Shown: positions 18,519 to 25,989 of the stretch, one piece after another
Position numbering within the stretch: the stretch's first letter is position 1
Layout: the number at the start of each line of letters is the position of its first letter
Source of the DNA: Rhodovarius crocodyli
GTDB taxonomy: Bacteria > Pseudomonadota > Alphaproteobacteria > Acetobacterales > Acetobacteraceae
Reading direction: 5' to 3'
Length of the DNA stretch: 64,000 nucleotides
Assembly: GCF_004005855.1 (NCBI RefSeq)
Contig: NZ_SACL01000008.1
Location: 156,089-220,088 of the forward strand
Made by a program: the position numbers and the translations under genes
Notes under the pieces: generated by a model
What the model saw: the letters and a program-made list of their open reading frames with translations, nothing else
Told to the model about the DNA's origin: nothing
The model's database searches: none

Positions 18519-18683
18519 GGCCGCGCGCCTAGCACGAAGGCAGGCTCACCGCCATTCCTGCGCGGATCTCCCACCGCGAAAGCGGAAAAACTGCAACGAA
18601 CTGCTACGGAAACCGGGCCCGCAACACGCCGATACCCTTTCCCCCTCAGCAACGGCGCGGGAAGCGCCTATTGTAACAGCGCT

Positions 18684-19400
18684 ATGGAAAACCAGCCGCA
18701 CATCCTCGTCGTGGACGATGACAGGGAAATCCGGGAACTGCTCGCCCGCTTCCTGGAAAAACAGGGCATGCGCGTCTCGGCAGCACGGGATGCGCGCGAG
18801 GCCAGACGCCTCTGGCCGCTCGGGCGCTACCACCTCGTGGTGCTCGACATCATGATGCCGGGCGAGTCCGGCCTCGATTTCGCGCGCTGGCTGCGCGGCC
18901 AGTCCAACGTGCCGATCGTGATGCTGACCGCGATGGGCGAGGAGACGGACCGCATCGTGGGCCTTGAGCTGGGCGCGGACGACTATGTGCCCAAGCCCTT
19001 CAACCCGCGTGAGCTGCTGGCCCGCGTGCGCGCCATCCTGCGCCGGGCCAATGGCGAGGGGCCCACGGTCGAGACCGACCAGCGCCCGATCCGCTTCTCC
19101 GGCTGGATCCTCGAGCCCTCCCGCCGGCGCCTGCTGAGCACGGACGGCACCGAGGTCTCGCTGACCGGCGGTGAATACGAGCTGCTGCTGGCCCTGCTGG
19201 AACGGCCCAACCGGGTGCTGACGCGGGACATGCTGATGGACCTGCTGCGCGGCCGCCAGGCCGGCCCCTTCGACCGCGCCATCGACGTGGCCGTCAGCCG
19301 CCTTCGCCGCAAGCTGGAGGATGACGGGCGCAACCCCAACCTCATCAAGACCGTTCGCGGCGGCGGCTATGTGCTGGCCACCACCGTGGAGCGTTCGTGA
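18684..19400 (+). CDS. OmpR-family response regulator
   Basis: 238 residues: receiver domain with ILVVDDDREIRELLARFLEK, phospho-acceptor Asp55 in VVLDIMMPGESG and the KPFNPRELLARV lysine, then a winged-helix output domain (LTGGEYELLLALLERPNRVL; FDRAIDVAVSRLRRKLEDD). It is coupled by a 4-bp overlap to the sensor kinase. The start at 18684 begins the receiver fold; its ribosome site is poor, but the long upstream frame lies antisense to the oxidoreductase gene. Confidence 0.92.
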   Translation: MENQPHILVVDDDREIRELLARFLEKQGMRVSAARDAREARRLWPLGRYHLVVLDIMMPGESGLDFARWLRGQSNVPIVMLTAMGEETDRIVGLELGADDYVPKPFNPRELLARVRAILRRANGEGPTVETDQRPIRFSGWILEPSRRRLLSTDGTEVSLTGGEYELLLALLERPNRVLTRDMLMDLLRGRQAGPFDRAIDVAVSRLRRKLEDDGRNPNLIKTVRGGGYVLATTVERS

Positions 19401-20794
19401 CGCGCCTGCCGCTCTGGCCGCGCAGCCTGGCGGGCCGCACGGCGGCCATGCTGCTGTTCGGCCTGATGCTGGTGCAGGGCCTGGGCCTGACCATCCACGC
19501 GCTGGACCGCGTGGAGCTGCAAGGCATCATCCAGGCGCGCGAGATCGGCGGACGCACCCTCACGCTGTGGCGCAACCTGATCCTGACCCCGCCGGAACGC
19601 CGCGCGGCGCTGCTGGCCGACATCGACCTGCCGCCGGGGCTGCTCGCTTCCTACGACCCTATTCCCGTCGTCATCCCCGGCATGCCGCCCGTGCCGCCCG
19701 ACATCGAGCGCCGCTTCCGCTTCGGCGGCCCGCCGCCGGTGCCCCCGGGTGAGGAACCGCGCATCCATCTGGACGCCATTCCCCCGCCCCCGCCCCTGCC
19801 CCCGCGCTTCCGCCCGCGAGAGATCCTGGCTGCCTCCGCGCCGCCTTCGGGCTTCCTGCTCTCCATGCGCTTTCCCGATGTGGGCTGGCTGAACCTGCGC
19901 ATCGACCCGCCGGCGCCCCGCCCCTGGCACAGCGAGAGCTTCCTCTACGCCTTCATCGCCATGAGCCTGTGCGCGGCGTCGCTCATCCTGTGGGGCGTGC
20001 GGCGCCTGACGCGCCCGGTGGCGGAACTCGCCGCCGCCGCCGACGCGCTGGGCCGCGACGTGAACGCGCCGCCCCTGCCGGAATCGGGCCCGCTGGAGAC
20101 CAGCACCGCCGCCCGCGCCTTCAACACCATGGCCAGCCGCATCCGCCGCTTCGTCGAGGACCGGACGCAGATGATCGCGGCCATCGGCCATGACCTGCGC
20201 ACCCCCATCACCCGGCTGCGCCTGCGCGCCGAGTTCATGGAGGATGACGACCAGCGCGCGAAGATGCTGAAGGACCTGGCCGAGATGGAGGCCATGATCG
20301 ACGCGACGCTCGCCTTCGCCCGCGACGACGCGGCCAAGGAGCCCAGCGTGCCCTTCGACCTGGCCGCCCTGTCCCAGACGGTGCTGGACGAGGCCGCCGA
20401 CGCTGCCCCCGACCTGGCGGAGAAGCTGTCCTATGACGGCCCCGACAGGCTGCGCCTGCACGGGCGCCCGGCTGCGCTGAAGCGCGCCCTGGCCAACCTC
20501 GTCGCCAATGCCCTGAAATACGCGGGCGACGCCAAGCTGTGCCTGACGGTGGAAAACGGCGCCGCCCTGATCCGCATCGACGACACAGGGCCGGGCATTC
20601 CCGAAAGCGAGCAGGAGCGCGCCTTCCAGCCCTTCCGCCGCCTGGAGGACAGCCGGAACCGGGAAACCGGCGGCACCGGCCTCGGCCTGACCATCGCGCG
20701 CAATATCCTGCGGGCGCATGGCGGTGACGTGATCCTGCGGAACCGGCCCGAGGGCGGGCTTTCGGCGCGGGTGACCCTGCCGCTGGCGAGCTAG
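19397..20794 (+). CDS. EnvZ-type sensor histidine kinase with proline-rich periplasmic loop
   Basis: 465 residues, GTG start overlapping the regulator stop. Order: TM1 (AAMLLFGLMLVQGLGLTIHA), a periplasmic region of about 140 residues, TM2 (FLYAFIAMSLCAASLILWGV), HAMP, a DHp domain with phospho-acceptor His265 (IGHDLRTPITRLRLRAEF), and the ATPase with NLVANALKYAG, DDTGPGIPESE and GGTGLGLTIA. The periplasmic loop is very proline-rich (PGMPPVPPD, PPPVPPGEEP, IPPPPPLPPRF). The signal is unknown. Confidence 0.92.
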   Translation: MTRLPLWPRSLAGRTAAMLLFGLMLVQGLGLTIHALDRVELQGIIQAREIGGRTLTLWRNLILTPPERRAALLADIDLPPGLLASYDPIPVVIPGMPPVPPDIERRFRFGGPPPVPPGEEPRIHLDAIPPPPPLPPRFRPREILAASAPPSGFLLSMRFPDVGWLNLRIDPPAPRPWHSESFLYAFIAMSLCAASLILWGVRRLTRPVAELAAAADALGRDVNAPPLPESGPLETSTAARAFNTMASRIRRFVEDRTQMIAAIGHDLRTPITRLRLRAEFMEDDDQRAKMLKDLAEMEAMIDATLAFARDDAAKEPSVPFDLAALSQTVLDEAADAAPDLAEKLSYDGPDRLRLHGRPAALKRALANLVANALKYAGDAKLCLTVENGAALIRIDDTGPGIPESEQERAFQPFRRLEDSRNRETGGTGLGLTIARNILRAHGGDVILRNRPEGGLSARVTLPLAS

Positions 20795-20915
20795 GACCAT
20801 CTGAACGGAATTCCTGCCCTGGCCGGCGCCACCGACGGTTGCATCACGCAAATGCGAGTTCATTTTTTATACATCGCTGGTATAGAGGCGCCGTTTTCCT
20901 CGAGGTTCCCTGCAC

Positions 20916-21575
20916 ATGCGATCGATCGGGCAGCTGGCGCTGGCTATCGGGCTCGCCATCATCACGGCCGGCGCGGCACAGGCGCAGGGCAACCCGCCCG
21001 CGGCCTGCTTCCAGCAATGCGCCGCCCCCGCCCGGTCGCTGCAGGCCAACCCGCCGCCGGTCCAGGCCTGCCTGATCCGTTGCCGCGCGGCCAGTGAGTT
21101 CTCGGCACAGCAGAACCAGCGCCCACTGCGCGGCCCCGTCACGCGCGCGGCGTCCAACCCGTACAGCAGCGGCCGGGGCATCCCGGTGGCGGCCAGCGCC
21201 CTGCCGGCGACAGCGGGGCAGTGGGGCGCCATCTATGCCGCGCTGCCGCCCACGGCGGCGGTGGGCATCGTGGCCGGCCCGCGCGACCGCAACATCGCCC
21301 ACACCCAGGCCGAGAGCCAGTGCCGCACCACCGCGCGCGGCGACTGCCGGCTGCTGACCGAGTTCTCCAGCGGCTGCGGCTCCGCGGCGCAGGCGGTGCG
21401 CAGCATGTCGATCGTGCCGAGCAACCACCCCAGCACCTATCGCGTGACCTATGTGGCCAGCGGCACCGGCCCCAGCCGCAGCGACGCGGAACGCGCGGCC
21501 GTCGCCAGCTGCAACAGCCGCGACCCGCAGGCCACCTGCCGCGTGGTCAGCACCGCCTGCATCGGCGGCGGCTGA
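20916..21575 (+). CDS. Exported DUF4189-domain protein
   Basis: 219 residues with a clear signal peptide (LALAIGLAIITAGAAQAQ). A cysteine-containing linker (ACFQQCAAP; CLIRCRAASEF) precedes a DUF4189-like domain: QWGAIYAALPPTAAVGIVAG, then alternating short Cys motifs (CRTTARGDCRLL; CNSRDPQATCRV). The family is periplasmic and of unknown function. GAGG lies 8 nt before the ATG. An AT-rich stretch at about 20855-20885 with an extended-10-like TGGTATAGA probably holds its promoter. Confidence 0.75.
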   Translation: MRSIGQLALAIGLAIITAGAAQAQGNPPAACFQQCAAPARSLQANPPPVQACLIRCRAASEFSAQQNQRPLRGPVTRAASNPYSSGRGIPVAASALPATAGQWGAIYAALPPTAAVGIVAGPRDRNIAHTQAESQCRTTARGDCRLLTEFSSGCGSAAQAVRSMSIVPSNHPSTYRVTYVASGTGPSRSDAERAAVASCNSRDPQATCRVVSTACIGGG

Positions 21576-21581
21576 AGCGCC

Positions 21582-22229
21582 CTATTGGCTGGCCCAGACG
21601 ATGCGATGCATCCAGGCCACCTCGGACAGTTCGAAATTGTAGTTCGGGTGGGCGGGGTTCAGGCTCTGCAACTCGATGCGCTTGGCGGATTGCCGCACCA
21701 GCTGCTTGGCCATCACCTCACCCAGCCTGGTGCGCACCACCACGCGATCCCCGCGCCGGACCGGCGCCTGGGGTGAGACAATGACTATATCCCCATCCCT
21801 GAAGACGGGTTCCATCGAATCCCCGGAAATTTCCAGGGCATAGGCATTCGGATCGGCGATATCCGGGATGGAAATCTCATCCCAGCTGCCGCCGACAGGA
21901 AAACCGCCATCGTCGAAGAAACCATCCCCACCGGCCTGCGCCAGGCCGATCAGGGGAATGCGCCGCGCGACAGACCCGCGCGACCGGCCGGCCTGCGGCC
22001 CCTGGCCGGAGACGAGCGACGCGAAATTCTCCACCGCCGTGCCGGTCGCGGCCAGCACCTTGGAGACGGATTCCGTTGACGGCCAACGCGCACGCCCATC
22101 CGGCCCCACCCGCTTGGAGGGGTTGAAGGCCGTAGGATCGAGCCCCGCGCGCCGCGCGAGACCGGAGGGCGAAAGCCCGTTCTCGGCGGCGATGGCATCG
22201 ATGGCCCGCCAGACGTCATCGTGTCGCAT
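21582..22229 (-). CDS. LexA/CI-like repressor: HTH plus S24 self-cleaving peptidase
   Basis: 215 residues. The N-terminal helix-turn-helix (GLSPSGLARRAGLDPTAFNP) is followed by a LexA-type S24 domain: likely Ala99-Gly100 cleavage site (GLAQAGGDG), nucleophile Ser138 in ISGDSMEPVFRDGD, and general base Lys175 in EVMAKQLV. All catalytic parts are present, so RecA-stimulated autocleavage is plausible. It diverges from the phage-like cassette, and a 36-bp dyad begins 4 bp before its start codon, suggesting autoregulation and control of the cassette. Host genes of this type also exist away from phages. Confidence 0.85.
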   Translation of the reverse strand: MRHDDVWRAIDAIAAENGLSPSGLARRAGLDPTAFNPSKRVGPDGRARWPSTESVSKVLAATGTAVENFASLVSGQGPQAGRSRGSVARRIPLIGLAQAGGDGFFDDGGFPVGGSWDEISIPDIADPNAYALEISGDSMEPVFRDGDIVIVSPQAPVRRGDRVVVRTRLGEVMAKQLVRQSAKRIELQSLNPAHPNYNFELSEVAWMHRIVWASQ

Positions 22230-22232
22230 GCG

Positions 22233-22268
22233 CCTATTATCCTAGGGACGCATTCCCGAGGCAATAGG
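22233..22268. promoter_or_regulatory. 36-bp operator-like dyad for the S24 repressor
   Basis: Symmetric layout around CGCAT (22249-22253): CCTATT (22233-22238) matches AATAGG (22263-22268), and CCTAGGGA (22241-22248) matches TCCCGAGG (22254-22261) at 7 of 8 positions. It sits between the repressor start codon and the first rightward gene, where an operator would be expected. Binding is inferred. Confidence 0.55.
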
Positions 22269-22353
22269 AAAATATTGTTTTTACCACTTGCGGGTTCTGC
22301 AACCTGGGGTTTATGTTCCCGTTGTGTTCTCTTACGCAGAAGGCGTCCCCCCC

Positions 22354-22785
22354 ATGGCCTCCGCCCCCCGCCCCCACCACGCCACCACCTTCGCGTCCAT
22401 CGCCAAGGCCGAACCCTTCGCCAGCGCCGAGGAAGCCTGGTTCTGGACCATGTCCGCGCTCATCGCCCGCCAGGACGGCGCGCGCGTCGTCGCCGGCCGC
22501 GGCGCCGCCATCCGCCCCTGCGAGCCGGACGATGTGGTGAAGTGCCTGGACCGCCTGTACCGCCAGCGCCGCATCGACCTGAACCACGCCCGCGTCCTGC
22601 GCCGCTGGGGTGAGCGCGGCAGCGCCCCCAACCCGCGCTACCCCACGGAGCGCGCCGATTTCCAGCAGTGGAAGGAAGCGCTCTCGCGCCTGGAATGGCC
22701 CTTGCGCAACAAGGGCATCGTGGCCGGCAACGGCTTCACGGCGCCGCCCGCCGATGACGACAACGTCGTGCCCCTGTTCGGCTGA
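22354..22785 (+). CDS. Conserved hypothetical protein at the cassette left end
   Basis: 143 residues, no signal or membrane segment. The central blocks FASAEEAWFWTMSALIARQD, PCEPDDVVKCLDRLYRQRRI and RVLRRWGERGSAPNPRYPTE look conserved and resemble proteins I recall beside phage-like genes in other alphaproteobacteria; no function is known to me. The ATG at 22354 follows a distant AAGG; the ORF is open to 22288. First rightward gene under the candidate operator, one base before the next gene's start. Confidence 0.65.
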   Translation: MASAPRPHHATTFASIAKAEPFASAEEAWFWTMSALIARQDGARVVAGRGAAIRPCEPDDVVKCLDRLYRQRRIDLNHARVLRRWGERGSAPNPRYPTERADFQQWKEALSRLEWPLRNKGIVAGNGFTAPPADDDNVVPLFG

Positions 22786-22786
22786 C

Positions 22787-23548
22787 ATGCCCTCCGCCCG
22801 CCCCCCGAAAGGCGAGGGCCAGCAGGTCTGGATCCTGTTCGGCGGCCGGGCCGACATGGCCTGGCAGCGCCTGCTTTCCCCCCGCTTCCGCCACTGCTTC
22901 GCCGCGATCCTCGATGATCGCGGCTGGACGCTGCTCGACCCCATGACCAACCGCCTCCTCGTGGAACGCCTTGATCTGCCGGCGGATTTCGATCTGCCGC
23001 GCTTCTATCGGCGTGCCGGCTTCGCCTCGGCCGGCCCTTTCGTGCCGGCGCCCGCGCGTGCCTCCCTGTGGCCTGCCATCATGCCGATGAACTGCGTCGG
23101 CCTGTGCCGCGCCACGCTGGGAGGTAGTGCGCCCTTCGCCCTGACCCCGCATGGGTTGCATCGCGCCCTCACGACGCAACCGAACAACAAGAAAAAGTTC
23201 TTGACGTCGGATAATGTTCCTGACTATAAGCTCCCTATCAACGGGCGAGCTGCGCCCGCTTCCAGGCTGGCATCGCTGAAGCGACTGCTGGCCTTTTTTG
23301 TGCCCCCCACAATCAGGAGCGTACGGCCCATGGGCAGCGTCTTCAGCGCGCCGAAGCCCGTCGTCGTCTCGACGCCGGCTCAGACCATCGCCACCCCCGC
23401 CCCCACCGGCGACGAGGCCGCCTCCGCCGCCCGCACCGACAACCAGGCCCGGCTGCGCCGCGGCCTGCAGGGCACCATCGCGACCTCGGAACGCGGCGTG
23501 CTCGCCGCCGCCCCCGCCGTCTCCCGCAAGACCTTGCTCGGCGAGTAA
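22787..23548 (+). CDS. Unknown protein; open frame probably spans two genes
   Basis: An uninterrupted 253-codon frame. Residues 1 to about 125 (QVWILFGGRADMAWQRLLSP; WPAIMPMNCVGLCRATLGGS) look like a small globular protein. From about 130 the sequence becomes AT-richer and low in conservation (TQPNNKKKFLTSDN), and here the DNA carries a sigma70-like promoter and an intrinsic terminator. The last 72 codons restart at an ATG (23330) with AGGAG upstream. Either a fused protein or, more likely, two genes sharing one frame. Confidence 0.5.
   Translation: MPSARPPKGEGQQVWILFGGRADMAWQRLLSPRFRHCFAAILDDRGWTLLDPMTNRLLVERLDLPADFDLPRFYRRAGFASAGPFVPAPARASLWPAIMPMNCVGLCRATLGGSAPFALTPHGLHRALTTQPNNKKKFLTSDNVPDYKLPINGRAAPASRLASLKRLLAFFVPPTIRSVRPMGSVFSAPKPVVVSTPAQTIATPAPTGDEAASAARTDNQARLRRGLQGTIATSERGVLAAAPAVSRKTLLGE
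23201..23230 (+). promoter_or_regulatory. Sigma70-like promoter inside the cassette
   Basis: TTGACG (23201-23206), 18-bp spacer, TATAAG (23225-23230), in an AT-rich island within otherwise GC-rich DNA. Predicted transcription start near 23237. Confidence 0.5.
23237..23299 (+). ncRNA. Candidate short RNA (about 63 nt) ending at an intrinsic terminator
   Basis: The span from the predicted promoter to a terminator hairpin. It could be a free small RNA or an attenuated leader of the downstream 72-aa gene and portal. There is no family match to name it; prediction rests only on promoter and terminator. Confidence 0.35.
23265..23299 (+). terminator. Intrinsic terminator
   Basis: Twelve-bp stem (23265-23276 with 23281-23293, one bulged C at 23285 and two G-T pairs) capped by TGAA and followed directly by six Ts (23294-23299). 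It lies inside the open frame 22787-23548 and 31 bp before the ATG at 23330. Confidence 0.6.
23330..23548 (+). CDS. Small cassette protein (72 aa), internal start in the longer frame
   Basis: Starts MGSVFSAPKPVVVSTPAQTI and ends with a basic segment (DNQARLRRGLQGT, VSRKTLLGE). An ATG with AGGAG 10 nt upstream, directly after a terminator, makes an independent start likely. Short proteins beginning MGS.FS.P just before the connector gene occur, as I recall, in related phage-like clusters; function unknown. Stop is 3 bp before the portal gene. Confidence 0.55.
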   Translation: MGSVFSAPKPVVVSTPAQTIATPAPTGDEAASAARTDNQARLRRGLQGTIATSERGVLAAAPAVSRKTLLGE

Positions 23549-23551
23549 AGC

Positions 23552-24964
23552 ATGACCCCGGAACAGATCATCGCCCGCATGGAGCGCGCGCTGGAACGCC
23601 GCCGCCCCTATGAAGCCACCTGGAAGGACGCCTACGACCATGTCCTGCCCCGCCCCGGCCAGGAGGCCGGCCTGTTCGACGCCACCGCGGCCGATGCGGC
23701 CGAGCAGCTCGCCGCCTCCCTCCTCGCGGAGCTGACGCCGCCCTGGTCACGCTGGTTCGGCCTCGCCCCCAGCGAGGAAATGGCCGACACGCCCGAAGGC
23801 CAGGCCACCGCCTTCGCCCTGGAAGGCACGGCGCGCTCCCTGCAGCGCGAGCTGGACCGCTCGAACTTCGCCATCGAGATGCACCAGGCCTTCCTGGATC
23901 TGGTCGTGACCGGCACCGGCGTGATCCTGGTGGAGGAAGCCCCGCTCGGCGAGCCTTCCGCCCTCCGCTTCACCGCCGTGCCGATCGCGAGCGCGGTGCT
24001 GGAGGAAGGCCCCTCCGGCCGCCTGACGACGATCTTCCGCGAGATGCGCATGACGTCGGAGGAAATCCTGCGCCGCTTCCCCTTCACGGAGCTGCCGCGC
24101 CAGGTCGCGGAGGACCGGGAGACCAGGCACAAGGTGATCGAGGCCGTCTGGCCCGATGCCTATGGCACCCATTTCGCGGCGGTGCTGGCCACCGGCGACA
24201 GCCAGCCCCTGATGCTGGCCGAGGGCGGCTTTTCCGAAAGCCCCTTCATCGCCTTCCGATGGCTGAAGGCGCCCGGCGAGATCTATGGCCGCGGCCCGGT
24301 GATGAAGGCGCTGCCCGATATCCGCACCGCGAACCGCGTGGTCGAGCTCGTGCTGCGCAATGCCTCCATCGCCTGCACCGGCATCTGGCAGGCCGAGGAT
24401 GACGGAGTGCTGAACCCCGCCACCATCGAGCTGAAGCCGGGCGCGATCATCCCGAAGGCCCCGGGCAGTTCCGGCCTCACGCCCCTTCAGGCACCGGGCA
24501 GCTTCGACGTGTCGCAGCTTGTGCTGAACGATCTGCGCGCGCGCATCCGCTCCGCCCTGCTGGCTGACCGGCTGACCATGCCCGACGGCAAGGCGCAGAT
24601 GACGGCGACCGAGGTGCTGGAACGCTCCGCCACCGCCGCCCGGCTGCTGGGCGCGACCTACGGCCGGCTGCAGACGGAGCTGCTGACGCCGATGATCGCG
24701 CGCTGCCTGAACATCCTGGCACGCCGTGGCGAGGTGCCGCCCGTGCTGCTCGACGGCTCCGGGGTGCGGCTTTGCTACGAAAGCCCGCTCGCCCGTGTGC
24801 AGGGCCGCGCGGATGCCGCCAACACGCTGCTCTTCCTCGACGCGGTCGGGAAGATCGGCGGCACGGCGGCCGCCCAGGTCGACGCGGCCTCGGCCACCCG
24901 CTGGCTCGCCCGCACTCTCGGTGCCCCCGCCGAGATCCTCGTTCCTACCCAAGTTGAGGAATAA
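23552..24964 (+). CDS. Head-to-tail connector (portal) protein, T7 gp8-like
   Basis: 470 residues, a little shorter than T7 gp8. The N-terminus (IIARMERALERRRPYEATWK; LLAELTPPWSRWFGLAPSEE) and the middle (FIAFRWLKAPGEIYGRGPVM, ALPDIRTANRVVELVLRNAS, MTATEVLERSATAARLLGAT) fit the podovirus head-tail connector family. It would form the dodecameric portal through which the terminase packages DNA. It opens the structural block and is followed 6 bp later by the scaffold gene. Confidence 0.9.
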   Translation: MTPEQIIARMERALERRRPYEATWKDAYDHVLPRPGQEAGLFDATAADAAEQLAASLLAELTPPWSRWFGLAPSEEMADTPEGQATAFALEGTARSLQRELDRSNFAIEMHQAFLDLVVTGTGVILVEEAPLGEPSALRFTAVPIASAVLEEGPSGRLTTIFREMRMTSEEILRRFPFTELPRQVAEDRETRHKVIEAVWPDAYGTHFAAVLATGDSQPLMLAEGGFSESPFIAFRWLKAPGEIYGRGPVMKALPDIRTANRVVELVLRNASIACTGIWQAEDDGVLNPATIELKPGAIIPKAPGSSGLTPLQAPGSFDVSQLVLNDLRARIRSALLADRLTMPDGKAQMTATEVLERSATAARLLGATYGRLQTELLTPMIARCLNILARRGEVPPVLLDGSGVRLCYESPLARVQGRADAANTLLFLDAVGKIGGTAAAQVDAASATRWLARTLGAPAEILVPTQVEE

Positions 24965-24970
24965 CCCCCC

Positions 24971-25720
24971 ATGACCGACAGCCTGCTCGATACCGCGCTC
25001 GAAGCCTCCCAGGCCGACAAGACCCACGCCGATGCCGCCAAGCCCGCGCAGCTCGACATCCCGCAGAAGTTCCTCGACCCCGCGACCGGCGAGCTGCGCG
25101 TCGAGGCCCTGCTGAAAAGCTATCGCGAGCTGGAGAAGCGCCTGTCCCAGCGCGTCGCCCGCCCCGACGTGAACGCCGACCCGGCGGAGCTGGAGCGCTG
25201 GCGTGAGCTGCTGGGCATTCCGCAGAGCCCGGACATGTACACCATCACGGACAAGGCCGGCCTCGGCATCGACCCCGCGGTGAACGCCACGCTGCATCAG
25301 GCGGGCTTCACGCAGGAACAGGTGCAGCTGGTCTATGACCTGGCCGAGCAGAAGCTGCTGCCGCTGATCGCCGAGGCCGCCCAGCAGTTCGAGGCCGAAC
25401 GCCAGGTGGCCAAGCTGTCCGAGCATTTCGGCGGCGAGGAACGCTTCCGCCGCGTGGCCCGCCAGCTTTCCGCCTGGGGCCGCCAGAACCTGCCGGCGCC
25501 GGTCTTCGACGCGCTGTCCACTACCTTCGAGGGTGTGCTGGCGCTGGAGCGGATGATGGCCGGCAAGGAGCCCGAGATGGCCAAGGACAGCCAGCCGCCC
25601 GCCAATCTCAGCGAGGAGGAGCTGCGCGTGATGATGCGCGACCCGCGCTACTGGCGCTCTCGCGAGCCCGCCTTCGTGCAGCGCGTGACCGAGGGCTTCC
25701 GCAAGCTCGTGAACGGTTGA
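24971..25720 (+). CDS. Capsid assembly scaffolding protein, T7 gp9-like
   Basis: 249 residues, strongly acidic and helical. After a disordered N-terminus, IPQKFLDPATGELRVEALLK and SYRELEKRLSQR match the podoviral scaffold opening, followed by ADPAELERWRELLGIPQSPD. C-terminal helices (EEELRVMMRDPRYWRSREPA) complete the pattern. It would direct procapsid assembly with the next gene product. Position between portal and capsid matches T7 gp8-gp9-gp10 order. GAGGAA lies upstream of the ATG. Confidence 0.85.
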   Translation: MTDSLLDTALEASQADKTHADAAKPAQLDIPQKFLDPATGELRVEALLKSYRELEKRLSQRVARPDVNADPAELERWRELLGIPQSPDMYTITDKAGLGIDPAVNATLHQAGFTQEQVQLVYDLAEQKLLPLIAEAAQQFEAERQVAKLSEHFGGEERFRRVARQLSAWGRQNLPAPVFDALSTTFEGVLALERMMAGKEPEMAKDSQPPANLSEEELRVMMRDPRYWRSREPAFVQRVTEGFRKLVNG

Positions 25721-25738
25721 GGCGCTGAACTCGGCATC

Positions 25739-25958
25739 GGGGCACGCGCCCCCTTCCTCCGCGTGCCCCGTTCGCCCGGGGGCTTGAGAGCCGGCTCTCG
25801 CCGAGTGCCCTCGCCCTTGGGCCGCCCGCCGGTCGTGTTCCCCCTCGCGACCGGCGGGCCCCCTTCCCCTTTGCCCCGGCACAACCGGCCGCCCCGCGCG
25901 GCAGGCGCCGACGGCCTGCGCGCAACGAGGCCCCCTCGGGGTGAACCCCGTTGCGCGC
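25739..25958 (+). repeat. Four consecutive hairpins in the scaffold-capsid gap
   Basis: The 269-bp gap holds perfect stems at 25739-25748/25760-25769 (10 bp), 25786-25799 (14-bp palindrome), 25824-25835/25848-25859 (12 bp) and 25918-25927/25949-25958 (10 bp). None has a T-tract. They may be RNA processing or stability elements in front of the highly expressed capsid gene; inferred. No coding capacity is evident in the gap. Confidence 0.5.
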
Positions 25959-25989
25959 CTACCCCCCGAACCCTCTCCAGGAGACAGCC

